Counted from the stretch's first letter, positions 23,996-33,227 are shown. The stretch is 36,124 bases of DNA from Clostridiales bacterium UBA5888 (GCA_002431965.1 DJEW01000028.1:58148-94271); one strand, 5' to 3'. Notes: generated by a model not told the origin, from the letters alone. A program made the numbers and translations.

Positions 23996-25636
23996 TCATA
24001 TAAACTTGACTTCCTTGAATTTGCGCAGCTCGTCAATACTGCGCAAGGCAGGGGCATCATTGCTCAGCTCGCCTAGAATGACGCGCACATCGTGCCCGCA
24101 TTTGGCGCGCGCCGCCGAGGCGAAGCCGTCCAGCACCTCCGGGCGGTTGAAGCGCCCATACACGAAGCCGGGCAGGCACTCCACGTGCAGAACGCCGTTT
24201 TCCAGCCTGCCGCGCACCTTTGAGCTGTCTCCCAGCACGTAGCGCAGATCCGGCGTGAGGCGCGGCGAGACTGCGGCGCATATCGCGCTCCACAGTTTCG
24301 CATCCTCCGTGGGCGGCTCTGCCGCCGGTTCATCCGGCAGCGGCGGCGCTTCCTCCGCAGGCGCGGGCTCCGGTATCGGCTTCTCCGTTGACGCTGCGGT
24401 TTGTGCCGGCGCTGCCGGTGTCGGCGCGAATCCCGTCGATTGCGGCGGCGCGGGGGCTGGCGCTGCCTGGACTGCCGCGGATGACGGCGCGGCAATGCCC
24501 GCCGCCACAGCCTCCAGCCGCGAAACACGGGCGCGCAGCGCGTTCACATCCTCACCCAGAGTATTGTCACAAAGAGAAATAAGGCACAGCTCCACCACGG
24601 TTTTGGGATTTTTCGCCTCGCGCAGCTGCGCGGAATAGCGCTGTATGGTCTCCATCGCGGAGATAAGCTCCTCCCGCGTCATGCGCCCGGCAAAGCCTGC
24701 AAGCGCGGCGGGATCATACGTGCCCGTCAGCAGGCTTGCGGCGCTCTTCGGGGCGACGATGCTGATGAGAATATCGCGCAGAAGCGTGCCAAGCTCCCTG
24801 AGGAAGGCGGCAGGGTCTTTCCCGTCCATCCACAGAGCCGAAAAATCCTCAATCGCGGCGGCGGCGTCATGGCTCAGGATATGCTCCAGCATATCCGTGA
24901 CGCGCTTGTTGCCCGCCAGCCCCATTGCGGAATATACCGCGTCCACGTCTATTTTTTCATACGCCGAGCACTGGTCCAGAAGGCTCAGCGCATCGCGCAC
25001 GCCGCCGTCCGCCAGTCGGGCGATAAGCTCCGCCGCGTCATGGCTGAGCGAAAAATGCTCCTGCGCGGCAATATACTCAAGATATTTTGCGATCTCCGGC
25101 GCGTCGATACGGCGGAAGGTGTGCCGCTGGCAGCGTGAGAGTATCGTTGCGGGGACTTTTTGAAGCTCCGTTGTTGCAAGGATGAACATAAGATGTTCCG
25201 GCGGTTCTTCCAATATTTTGAGGAGGGCGTTGAACGCCGAAGAGGAGAGCATGTGCACCTCGTCGATGATATACACGCGCTTTTTCACCGCCGCCGGCGA
25301 GAACACTGCCTCCTCCCGGAGAGCGCGGACGTTATCCACACCGTTGTTGGACGCGGCGTCCAGCTCCACAACATCGAGTACGGAGCCGTCCGCAATGCCG
25401 CGGCACGCCGGACACACGCCGCAGGGGTTGCCGTTGACTGGGTGCTCGCAGTTGACCGCTCTGGCAAGAATGCGCGCGCAGGTGGTCTTGCCCGTGCCGC
25501 GCGTGCCGATGAAAATATACGCATGCGAAAGCCGCCCGGACTTTACCTGATTTTTCAGCGTCTCGGTAATGTGCTTTTGACCGACGACCTCATCAAAGGT
25601 CTGCGGCCGCCACTTGCGGTACAGCGCCTGATACAT
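23996..25636 (-). CDS. dnaX: DNA polymerase III subunit gamma/tau
   Basis: A 546-residue clamp-loader ATPase. It starts MYQALYRKWRPQTFDEVVGQ, with Walker A GTRGTGKTT (44-52), the zinc-binding Cys63/72/75/78, the Walker B IIDEVHML and the SRC sensor motif (TILSRCQRHTFRRI). A Pro/Ala-rich linker at about 390-440 separates the AAA+ and collar part from a short C-terminal domain (LWSAICAAVSPRL). GAGAGGG precedes the ATG. No obvious programmed frameshift signal is seen. The SRP RNA gene lies 40 bases upstream on the same strand without a visible terminator between, so partial co-transcription is possible. Confidence 0.97.
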   Translation of the reverse strand: MYQALYRKWRPQTFDEVVGQKHITETLKNQVKSGRLSHAYIFIGTRGTGKTTCARILARAVNCEHPVNGNPCGVCPACRGIADGSVLDVVELDAASNNGVDNVRALREEAVFSPAAVKKRVYIIDEVHMLSSSAFNALLKILEEPPEHLMFILATTELQKVPATILSRCQRHTFRRIDAPEIAKYLEYIAAQEHFSLSHDAAELIARLADGGVRDALSLLDQCSAYEKIDVDAVYSAMGLAGNKRVTDMLEHILSHDAAAAIEDFSALWMDGKDPAAFLRELGTLLRDILISIVAPKSAASLLTGTYDPAALAGFAGRMTREELISAMETIQRYSAQLREAKNPKTVVELCLISLCDNTLGEDVNALRARVSRLEAVAAGIAAPSSAAVQAAPAPAPPQSTGFAPTPAAPAQTAASTEKPIPEPAPAEEAPPLPDEPAAEPPTEDAKLWSAICAAVSPRLTPDLRYVLGDSSKVRGRLENGVLHVECLPGFVYGRFNRPEVLDGFASAARAKCGHDVRVILGELSNDAPALRSIDELRKFKEVKFI

Positions 25637-25675
25637 GACGCACCCTCTCGTTCATAGATATAATGATGGCTTCTG

Positions 25676-25962
25676 ACAAGACTGCACACCCGACTTTGAA
25701 TGATGGGCTATGCCCGTTACGCCGGCAGCCGGCTCGGACCCGGCTGCCTCGCGGCACACGGAAAGCACCGCTTAATGCTGCTCGGTTCCCCGCCTGACAT
25801 GGTTCACGGGTTTCCGTTGCGCGAGACCGGGTCGTCATCACTGCTTACCGGAGTCAGACGACACAGCGCACATCCTCGGTCGGGAATTCGTCCCTGCTGT
25901 AGCGGATTGCAGGTCACAGGGCACCGCTGGCTCCCCGACTAGTGCAGCCTTGTCAAAAGCCA
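25676..25962 (-). ncRNA. scr: Signal recognition particle RNA, long (Alu-containing) type
   Basis: On the minus strand, the S-domain signature GTCAGGCGGGGAACCGAGCA corresponds to the universal GTCAGG...GGAA...AGCAGCA apical region, with a GGAA tetraloop closed by GG/CC. The 5' and 3' ends pair (GACAAGGCTGCAC at 25942-25954 with GTGCAGTCTTGTC at 25676-25688), as in the long Bacillus-type RNA. Its length of about 280 bases and its place just upstream of dnaX both match scr of Firmicutes. The exact 5' end is inferred from the promoter; the 3' end from the terminal helix. Confidence 0.92.
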
Positions 25963-25969
25963 CGACGTT

Positions 25970-25998
25970 ATATTACTACATCTTTTGAAATTTATCAA
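25970..25998 (-). promoter_or_regulatory. Promoter of the SRP RNA
   Basis: On the minus strand, TTGATA (25993-25998), a 17-base spacer and TAATAT (25970-25975), placing the start near 25962. The surrounding 90 bases are strongly AT-rich. Confidence 0.75.
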
Positions 25999-26018
25999 GT
26001 TTTTATATCAAGTTTTTC

Positions 26019-26046
26019 TTTACAAATAAAAATTTTGTGTTATAAT
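26019..26046 (+). promoter_or_regulatory. Promoter of tRNA-Ala
   Basis: TTTACA (26019-26024), a 16-base spacer and a perfect TATAAT (26041-26046) with an extended TG upstream (TGTTATAAT). It is back to back with the SRP RNA promoter. Confidence 0.8.
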
Positions 26047-26080
26047 GAACAAGCTGTCGGTGATAAGGCAGCAGAAATTT

Positions 26081-26157
26081 GGGCCCGTAGCTCAGCTGGG
26101 AGAGCGCACGGTTCGCATCCGTGAGGTTCGAGGGTTCGATCCCCTTCGGGTCCACCA
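26081..26157 (+). tRNA. tRNA-Ala(CGC)
   Basis: A complete cloverleaf with encoded CCA: acceptor GGGCCCG/CGGGTCC with the G3:U70 alanine identity pair, D arm GCTC...GAGC, anticodon stem CACGG/CCGTG with loop TTCGCAT (anticodon CGC, reading GCG), and T arm GAGGG-TTCGATC-CCCTT. Length is 77 with CCA because the variable loop has six bases (AGGTTC) rather than five. Confidence 0.96.
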
Positions 26158-26159
26158 CC

Positions 26160-26197
26160 AACCCGCCGCAAGCAATTGCTTGCGGCGGGTTATTTTG
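26160..26197 (+). terminator. Intrinsic terminator of tRNA-Ala
   Basis: A perfect 14-bp stem AACCCGCCGCAAGC (26160-26173), loop AATT, the complementary arm to 26191, then ATTTTGT. It starts two bases after the CCA end. Confidence 0.9.
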
Positions 26198-26237
26198 TAT
26201 CCATCATCCACACGTTATTCCTTTACATGGGCTGCTC

Positions 26238-26378
26238 TTATTTCCCGGCATTGATTACCATGAGGCAATATGGGCAGCGAAGGCGATCCTGCGTAACAAG
26301 CTCCATAATTGTAGGTGGGATAAATTTCCGCGGTGCGGGCACGATATGCCAGCCGGTTTCTGCCACTCCTCCTCCCAC
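26238..26378 (-). CDS. Possible small protein with one CPYC motif; doubtful
   Basis: The 430-base gap between tRNA-Ala and the MMPL gene holds one minus-strand frame that reads somewhat like protein: from GTG at 26378, 46 residues including AETGWHIVPAPRKFIPPTIM and RLRCPYCLMVINAGK before a TAA. AAAGG lies five bases before the GTG, and an AGGAGG lies just before a second GTG at 26366. A single CPYC pair could be half a zinc knuckle. No family is recognised, and chance or decay is possible. The rest of the gap contains only the promoter at 26561-26589. Confidence 0.25.
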   Translation of the reverse strand: MGGGVAETGWHIVPAPRKFIPPTIMELVTQDRLRCPYCLMVINAGK

Positions 26379-26560
26379 TGCTGCCTTTTCTCGCCAGCTG
26401 TTCTTACCGCATTATGCTGTACTGTCTCAACATTATGTACGCATAGTTCCACCGCTTGTTACACTAAGGTTGCGCCGCGCAATCCGTCTAAAAAGAAATG
26501 CCGCAGACGCATTATGATCTGCTTGCCCCAGAATTTTTGCACAGACATCAACTTTTGCCC

Positions 26561-26589
26561 TTTTCAGCACAAATTTGTCATGTTATAAT
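26561..26589 (+). promoter_or_regulatory. Extended -10 promoter of the MMPL-GLUG operon
   Basis: TATAAT at 26584-26589 preceded by TGT (extended -10), with a partial -35 TTTTCA (26561-26566) 17 bases upstream, 38 bases before the ATG. Confidence 0.65.
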
Positions 26590-26627
26590 AATCCTGCTTT
26601 TTATTTTCCATGCAAAGGAGTGTCAGC

Positions 26628-29063
26628 ATGGCTCAGCAGCCGAAGAACAACGATTTCATGACGAAGCTTGCAACATTCATTGTTGACAAGCGGAATCTTT
26701 TCTTTCTTATCATAATAATAGGGATAGTTTTTTCCATGTTTTCACGCAACTGGGTGAATGTCGAAAACGACCTCATCACTTATCTGCCCGACGATGCGGA
26801 AACGAAGATCGCGCTCAAGGTGATGGATGAACAGTTCACGACCTATGGCACGGCGGAGGTCATGGTGGCAAACATCAGCTATGACGAGGCGGAGACTCTG
26901 CACGATATGCTTGCCGCCATAAAGGGCGTGCAAAGCGTTGATTTTGACGAGACGACGGATCACTACAACCACGCCTCGGCGCTCTTCACCGTCACGTTTG
27001 CCTACGACGAGAACGACGACAAATGTCTGTACGCTCTGGATGCGGTAAAGGCCGCGCTGGAGGACTATGACCTGTACGTATCCACAGATCTTGGCAACAC
27101 CCTTCAGGAGACCATTGCCCATGAGGTAAGCATAATCATGGTGTACGTCGCTGTTATAGTGGTGGCAGTGCTGCTGTTCACATCGCAGACCTACGGCGAG
27201 GTGCCGGTGCTGCTTTTGACCTTCGTAACGGCGATGATACTAAACCAGGGCAGCAGCTTCCTGCTGGGCACGATCTCCTTTGTCTCCAACTCCGTCACAA
27301 GCATATTGCAGCTGGCTTTGTCGCTGGACTATGCAATAATCCTGTGCAACCATTTCAAAGAAGAGCATGAGACCATGCCGATACGCGAGGCGGCGATAAC
27401 TGCGCTTGCAAGGTCCATTCCGGAAATAAGCGCAAGCTCGCTGACAACGGTAGGCGGTCTTGCGGCGATGATGTTCATGCAGTTCAAAATCGGTCCTGAT
27501 ATGGGCATCAATCTTATTAAATCCATCCTGTTCGCGCTTTTGAGCGTTTTTATACTTATGCCCGGGCTGCTGGTGCTGTTCGGTCCGCTTATAGAAAAGA
27601 CAAAACACAAGAATTTTGTGCCCAAGATACCATTCGTAGGCAAAATCGACTACGCAACGCGGCACATCGTGCCGGTAGTATTCATGGTCATAGCGCTGCT
27701 GGGGCTGCATTTCTCAAACAACTGTCCTTACGCCTATGGGTACAGCTCGCTCAAGACGCCAAAGCTCAACGCAAGTCAGATCGCAGACAACATGGTCGCC
27801 GACAACTTTACATCAAAAAACATGCTGGCACTCGTCGTGCCCGCAGGGGATTATGACAAGGAAAAAGCGCTGCTGGAGGAGCTGGAGACCTATGACGAGA
27901 TAGACTACACCATGGGGCTCACGAATATAGAGGCCATGGATGGGTATATGCTCGCCGACAAGCTCACACCGAGACAGTTTTCGGAGCTTGCCGGGCTGGA
28001 CTACGAGGCAGCGCAGCTTATATACGCCGCATACGCCGCTGAGAACGAGGACTACGGCAAGCTGATGGGCAATCTAGCGTCTTACAAAGTGCCGCTGATT
28101 GACATGTTCCTCTTCGTATGCAGGCAGGTTGACGAAGGCATTGTTACGCTCGACGCAGACCAGACGGAAATGCTTGATGATGCCAAGGTTCAAATGGAAA
28201 GCGCGAAGGCACAGCTCTCGGGCGCAGAGTACAGCCGTATGCTGCTCTACCTCACGCTGCCGGTAAGCGGCGATGAGACCTATTCCTTTATAGACACGAT
28301 CCGCTCAATCGCGCAAAGCTATTACCCGGACGGAAATGTATACGTTGCGGGAGACTCTACAAACGAATATGACTTTGAAAAGTCCTTCTCAAGGGACAAT
28401 GCGGTCGTGAGCATCGTGTCCATTCTCATCGTTCTGGTGGTTCTGCTGTTCACGTTCAAATCCGCCGGCATGCCCGTGCTGCTTATACTGGTCATTCAGG
28501 GCAGCATATGGATCAACTTCTCCGTTCCGACGCTGACTAATACAGGGCTGTTCTTCATGAGCTACCTTGTGGTAAGTTCCATACAGATGGGCGCAAACAT
28601 CGATTACGCCATTGTCATTGCAACGCGCTATCAGGAGCTCAAAGACAAGATGCCGCATAAGGAAGCGATCATCGAGACTCTGAACTTTGCGTTTCCGACG
28701 GTGCTGACCTCCGGCACTATATTGACCGTGGCGGGCACGCTGATAGGGCAAATGACCTCGGAGGCGACTATCGCCGGTATAGGGCAAAGTCTCGGGCGCG
28801 GCACGATAATATCCATGTTCCTTGTCATGTTCGTGCTGCCGCAGATACTGCTCATCGGCGGGGCAGTTGTGGACAAGACCTCGTTCGCCGTGCCGAAGAT
28901 GGCAAGAAAGGTAGAGAGCGGCGGGAGAGTGTTTGTCGATGGTATAGTCAGCGGCGAGATAAACGGCACGGTCTCCGGCGTGATGCGCGCAAACATTGAC
29001 GGCGACGTGAAGCTAAATCTCATTTCGGGCAGCGCCGGCAAGGAGGGAAAGAAGGATGAATAA
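26628..29063 (+). CDS. MMPL/RND-family membrane transporter
   Basis: An 811-residue RND-superfamily protein of the MMPL type. Each half has one first helix (about 22-40 and 600-620), a large extracytoplasmic domain, and a five-helix bundle. The paired Asp-Tyr proton-relay motifs are SLDYAI (Asp234) and NIDYAIVIATR (Asp659). MMPL proteins use the proton gradient to move lipids or other hydrophobic compounds across the membrane. The cytoplasmic tail has Gly-rich short repeats (VDGIVSGEINGTVSGVMRAN). AAAGGAG lies eight bases before ATG 26628. Its stop overlaps the start of the GLUG surface protein by eight bases, which argues that both act together. The substrate is unknown. Confidence 0.92.
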   Translation: MAQQPKNNDFMTKLATFIVDKRNLFFLIIIIGIVFSMFSRNWVNVENDLITYLPDDAETKIALKVMDEQFTTYGTAEVMVANISYDEAETLHDMLAAIKGVQSVDFDETTDHYNHASALFTVTFAYDENDDKCLYALDAVKAALEDYDLYVSTDLGNTLQETIAHEVSIIMVYVAVIVVAVLLFTSQTYGEVPVLLLTFVTAMILNQGSSFLLGTISFVSNSVTSILQLALSLDYAIILCNHFKEEHETMPIREAAITALARSIPEISASSLTTVGGLAAMMFMQFKIGPDMGINLIKSILFALLSVFILMPGLLVLFGPLIEKTKHKNFVPKIPFVGKIDYATRHIVPVVFMVIALLGLHFSNNCPYAYGYSSLKTPKLNASQIADNMVADNFTSKNMLALVVPAGDYDKEKALLEELETYDEIDYTMGLTNIEAMDGYMLADKLTPRQFSELAGLDYEAAQLIYAAYAAENEDYGKLMGNLASYKVPLIDMFLFVCRQVDEGIVTLDADQTEMLDDAKVQMESAKAQLSGAEYSRMLLYLTLPVSGDETYSFIDTIRSIAQSYYPDGNVYVAGDSTNEYDFEKSFSRDNAVVSIVSILIVLVVLLFTFKSAGMPVLLILVIQGSIWINFSVPTLTNTGLFFMSYLVVSSIQMGANIDYAIVIATRYQELKDKMPHKEAIIETLNFAFPTVLTSGTILTVAGTLIGQMTSEATIAGIGQSLGRGTIISMFLVMFVLPQILLIGGAVVDKTSFAVPKMARKVESGGRVFVDGIVSGEINGTVSGVMRANIDGDVKLNLISGSAGKEGKKDE

Positions 29064-32000
29064 AACAGCAAGACGTGCAGTGTCCGCACTGCTGGCGCTG
29101 ATGTTTGCGCTGTCGTTCGCCGTTCCCGCCTATGCCGACGACGCGATACACATAAATACGGCGGATGATCTCATAGCCCTCGCGGCAAATTGTGTGAGCG
29201 ACACGTGGTCGCAGGGAAAGACCGTGGAGCTGGACGCAGACATTTCGCTCGAAGATTCGGCGTTCACGCCCATCCCCTACTTCAACGGCACGTTCAACGG
29301 CAACGGGCACACAATAAGCGCACTTGACCTCAGCGGGAAATATTCCCGCGCCGGGCTGTTCGGCGTGATCGGTGAGAGCGGAGCTGTGAAGGATCTCAAC
29401 GTATCAGGTACGCTGGACATTTCCGGCACGACGGAGGCCGTCGGCGGCATTGTTGGCGTTAATAACGGGCGCGTGAGCTCATGCAGCTTCACAGGCTCGG
29501 TCAACGGCAGCATGAGCACCGGCGCGATCGCCGGCAAAAACGCCGTGACCGGCAGCATACAAGGCTGCATTGCCGCTGGGTCGGTTTTCGGCAGCAAGAT
29601 GACCGGCGGCGTTGCGGGGTATAACCTTGGGCTGATCGCCTCATGCCGCAATTCCGCATATGTAAACACCGAAAGCCGCGACAATACGCTCACCATCCAG
29701 GAGATCTCGCTTGACACCTCCTTAGATCTGGCAAATCTCTCCACGCGCGATGCGGTTGACTCCACCTCCGACACGGGCGGCATTTCCGGGTACTCATCGG
29801 GTATAATCCGAGGCTGCGTCAACGAGGCTGTGATCGGTTATCAGCACGTGGGCTACAACGCGGGCGGCATCGCCGGGCGCAGCTGCGGCTTCATTGCCAG
29901 CTGCGCAAACAAGGGCGAGATATATGGACGCAAGGACGTGGGCGGCATTGTCGGGCAGATGGAGCCATACAGGGAGCTGAACGTGGAAAACAGCACCCTC
30001 GCCAAAATGCAGCAGCAGCTCAACGAGCTTAACGCGCTCATCGAACAGACGGCGAACGACGCGCAGGGTATAGGCGGCGCGGTATCCGCACGGATGAACG
30101 AAATGTCCGGCTATGTCAGCAGCGCCATCAACGAGATCGGAAACATCAACATAAATATCGGCAACATCGGTGACATCGGCGGCGGGTCTGGAGATCTGCC
30201 CGATATAGGCTATGACCCCGGCTCTGGCAGCATCGATCTGCCTGACATTGGCGGAGGAGACATAGTCGTTACGCCAGACCTCAGCGGTCTGAGCGCTGCG
30301 ATCTCCGCCATCGGCGGGCAGATAACAATGCTCAACGGTGCAATCGCCGGGGCAAGCAGCGCGGTGGCAAACGACATACGCGCCGTAAACGCAAAATTCA
30401 ATGAGCTGGCGAACACCATGTTCGACGCGATATTCTCCATCGGCACTTCCGACGGCGACATCCTGAAAGACACATCGGATATTGACATCGAGCTTGTGAA
30501 GCTTGGCAAGATATGCGCCTCGACCAACCATGGCGCGGTGTCCGGCGACATCAACATCGGCGGCGTTGCTGGGGCAATAGCGATTGAATACGCGCTCGAC
30601 CCGGAGGACGATCTTTCCAGCAGCATCTCCGCAGAGTACAAGCGCGAGTACGAGGTGAAAGCCGTGCTGCAGAGCTGCACGAACAGAGGCAGCGTGTCCG
30701 CACTGAGAAACTACGCCGGAAGCGTTGCCGGGCGTATGGAGCTTGGCATCATCACCGGCTGCTACGGCTTCGGCGACGCCAGGAGCGAAAACGGCGACTA
30801 TGTCGGCGGCATTGTGGGGCTGACAAGCGCAACCGTGCGCTCCAACTGGGCAAAATGCACGCTCTCCGGCGGGAAATACGTCGGCGGGATCGTCGGGTCA
30901 GGCACAGAGGACGCAGTTACCGCCACAAGCAGCACAGTCTCAGTAAGCACGGTGGCAGGCAATGTCAGCATGGTAAAAATTGCGGACGCATCGCAGTATT
31001 TCGGCGCGATTTCCGGCGCTGACGCCGGTGAATTCCTCGAAAACTATTTCGTGTCCGACACGCTCTCCGGCATCGACGGCGTCAGCTACGCCGGAAGGTC
31101 CGAGCAGATAAGCTATGAGAACATGCTTGCCATTCCCGGCTGCCCGGACGATATGCGGCAGCTGACGCTCAGCTTTGAGGTAGACGGCGAGGTCATAAAG
31201 GAAGAAAAGTTTGATTACGGCGCTTCGTTCGGTGCGGACGTCTACCCGGAGCTCCCGGCAAAGGACGGATACAGCGGGCGTTGGGACATTACACAGCTCG
31301 ATAACCTGCGCTTTGACACGCGCGTGAAAGCGGTATACGACCTTGAGCGCACCGCCATCGCTGCCGACACTGAACGCAGCGACGGCAAGAGCGTGATATT
31401 AGTTGAGGGTCGCTATGCCCCGACGGACATTGCGCTGGATAAATCTGATACCGCAGAGCCAGATGATCTTGCAGAGCTGGACACGAGCCTTGACGCGGCG
31501 CTGAGCGACTCTGCTGCGCTTCTGCCATGGTACGCGCGCCTAACCGCCCCGATCTCCGGCGGCATCATAGAGCAGCGGCACATCACCATTCCTGACGACG
31601 GGCAGACCACGCACACCGTGCACTATCTCCCGCCGGACATCACCGTGGGCAGCGTTGCGGTATACGTGATGCAGAACGGGCGCTGGATACGCGCAGACAC
31701 GCAGGAATTCGGCAGCTATGTCACATTTGACGTTACGGGCAATGAAATTGACATTGCCGCCGTGGCCGAAGTCAGTACCGGAGGCATCGTTTCGGTATTA
31801 GCAGGTATTCTCGTCGTTATCGCGCTTATAATAATCCTGTCAATAACGCTGCGCCGCAGACACGGCGCAAGGAAGAAGACCATGAACACTAAGGAAAAAG
31901 CCGCCGCAGAGACGCCTGATGACGGCAGCGCCGCAGCAGCGGGCAGCGCGGAAAACGGTGCGCCAAAGCCCAAAAAGCGGCGCGGAAGGGCGATCACAGC

Positions 32001-33207
32001 ACTGATCGTGTGTCTTGCGCTGCTGGCCGGCATCGCCGCAGCGGGCGCTATACTTCTGCCGAAGGTGAGCGGCATTCTTTCGCCGTACCGCGCGCTCAGC
32101 GCACTCGGCGCAAGCCCGCAGCTGGAAATGAACATCTCCGTTGACGCCGCGCTGGGCGACGCCAGGCTGCACACGGCAATCCCGGTGAGCACGAACACCT
32201 TCGACGGCGTTCGCGTGTCGCGCGCGCAGCTCGGCAGCGCGCCGCTGTACTTTGCAAACGGTATGCTCATCCTTGAAAACGGCAAGACTTATGCGCTCGG
32301 AAGCGCCGTGCCGGACTACAGCGCACTGCTAGGCAAAATCGCGGCGGTATGCAAGGACGTTGACGTGTCGGCGGACGAGGGGGGCGAATACACGCTCTCC
32401 GTCGGCGCAGAGCAGGCTGACGAGCTGCTGAGGATGCTCTGCCCAGAGCTGGGCAGCGGCAGCATGACGGTCAACTCCGCAGTACTGACGCTCAAGCTCA
32501 CGGACGGCTCGGTGGAGCGCATAGCGCTGACGGCGGACGGAACTGCCGCGGACAGCAGAGTTTTCTCCGTGGACGCCGTGATAGACGGCTTTACATACAC
32601 CTCTTCCCTCACCCTGCCGGAAGAAGTCAGCGCCGCAATCGGCAAAAAAGATGCGGACAGCCTTGATACGCTCACTGACAACGTGATGAACATCATCTCC
32701 GCCTGGGCGGAGATGGCTGCGCGAGAGAAAGTGACCGGCACGCTCACGCTGCGTGCGGACTGCGGTCCTGTCGTGCTGAACACCGAGCTTGACGTGACCA
32801 GCACAGTCACGGACGGCACACGCAGCTACCGCATCGGCACGAACGACATAGGCGTTGACCTCGGCAGCAGCGACGATACCGGCGAGCAGGCTGCGGAAAA
32901 GTACGTGGAGCTGGCGGATATTGCTTACACCGCATGCATCAGCGGCGACGTGACAAGCCGCAGCGCCGCAGGCAGCACGGTTTACACCATAGCACTCGAC
33001 GGAGACAGCATAGAGCGCATAGTCGGCATCATTGCGCCGGAGGCGGAAAAGCTCGGTGCGGTGTTCTCATCCGGTTCGGCGGAGCTGACGGTCACGGACG
33101 GCGAAATAAGCCTTATCAGAATAGACTGCACAGGCACTATGAAAGTAGTGCTGGTGGAAACAGGCGTATCAGTGAATGCAGAGCTTGCGATCGACAGCGC
33201 GAAGTAA
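29056..33207 (+). CDS. Large GLUG-repeat envelope protein with two membrane helices
   Basis: A 1383-residue protein. A Sec signal peptide is cleaved after AYA (residue 27). Residues about 30-760 contain GLUG-type beta-helix repeats (GGIVGVNNGRVSSCSFTGSV, GGIAGRSCGFIASCANKGEI, VGGIVGLTSATVRSNWAKC). They are interrupted by a predicted coiled coil near 312-337 (LAKMQQQLNELNALIEQ) and a Gly/Asp/Ile-rich stretch near 370-402. A membrane helix at about 910-932, a short Ala/Lys-rich cytoplasmic link with KPKKRRGRA, and a second helix at about 981-1002 bring the chain out again to a beta-rich C-terminal domain (1003-1383). There is no LPXTG. The start overlaps the MMPL gene. Role unknown; a surface partner of the transporter is inferred. 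Confidence 0.9.
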   Translation: MNKTARRAVSALLALMFALSFAVPAYADDAIHINTADDLIALAANCVSDTWSQGKTVELDADISLEDSAFTPIPYFNGTFNGNGHTISALDLSGKYSRAGLFGVIGESGAVKDLNVSGTLDISGTTEAVGGIVGVNNGRVSSCSFTGSVNGSMSTGAIAGKNAVTGSIQGCIAAGSVFGSKMTGGVAGYNLGLIASCRNSAYVNTESRDNTLTIQEISLDTSLDLANLSTRDAVDSTSDTGGISGYSSGIIRGCVNEAVIGYQHVGYNAGGIAGRSCGFIASCANKGEIYGRKDVGGIVGQMEPYRELNVENSTLAKMQQQLNELNALIEQTANDAQGIGGAVSARMNEMSGYVSSAINEIGNININIGNIGDIGGGSGDLPDIGYDPGSGSIDLPDIGGGDIVVTPDLSGLSAAISAIGGQITMLNGAIAGASSAVANDIRAVNAKFNELANTMFDAIFSIGTSDGDILKDTSDIDIELVKLGKICASTNHGAVSGDINIGGVAGAIAIEYALDPEDDLSSSISAEYKREYEVKAVLQSCTNRGSVSALRNYAGSVAGRMELGIITGCYGFGDARSENGDYVGGIVGLTSATVRSNWAKCTLSGGKYVGGIVGSGTEDAVTATSSTVSVSTVAGNVSMVKIADASQYFGAISGADAGEFLENYFVSDTLSGIDGVSYAGRSEQISYENMLAIPGCPDDMRQLTLSFEVDGEVIKEEKFDYGASFGADVYPELPAKDGYSGRWDITQLDNLRFDTRVKAVYDLERTAIAADTERSDGKSVILVEGRYAPTDIALDKSDTAEPDDLAELDTSLDAALSDSAALLPWYARLTAPISGGIIEQRHITIPDDGQTTHTVHYLPPDITVGSVAVYVMQNGRWIRADTQEFGSYVTFDVTGNEIDIAAVAEVSTGGIVSVLAGILVVIALIIILSITLRRRHGARKKTMNTKEKAAAETPDDGSAAAAGSAENGAPKPKKRRGRAITALIVCLALLAGIAAAGAILLPKVSGILSPYRALSALGASPQLEMNISVDAALGDARLHTAIPVSTNTFDGVRVSRAQLGSAPLYFANGMLILENGKTYALGSAVPDYSALLGKIAAVCKDVDVSADEGGEYTLSVGAEQADELLRMLCPELGSGSMTVNSAVLTLKLTDGSVERIALTADGTAADSRVFSVDAVIDGFTYTSSLTLPEEVSAAIGKKDADSLDTLTDNVMNIISAWAEMAAREKVTGTLTLRADCGPVVLNTELDVTSTVTDGTRSYRIGTNDIGVDLGSSDDTGEQAAEKYVELADIAYTACISGDVTSRSAAGSTVYTIALDGDSIERIVGIIAPEAEKLGAVFSSGSAELTVTDGEISLIRIDCTGTMKVVLVETGVSVNAELAIDSAK

Positions 33208-33227
33208 AAAAAATCATATACACAGTC

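Noticed and set aside
23996..25636. Programmed frameshift in dnaX
   Set aside because: No slippery A run with a following hairpin was found; the frame encodes one full product.
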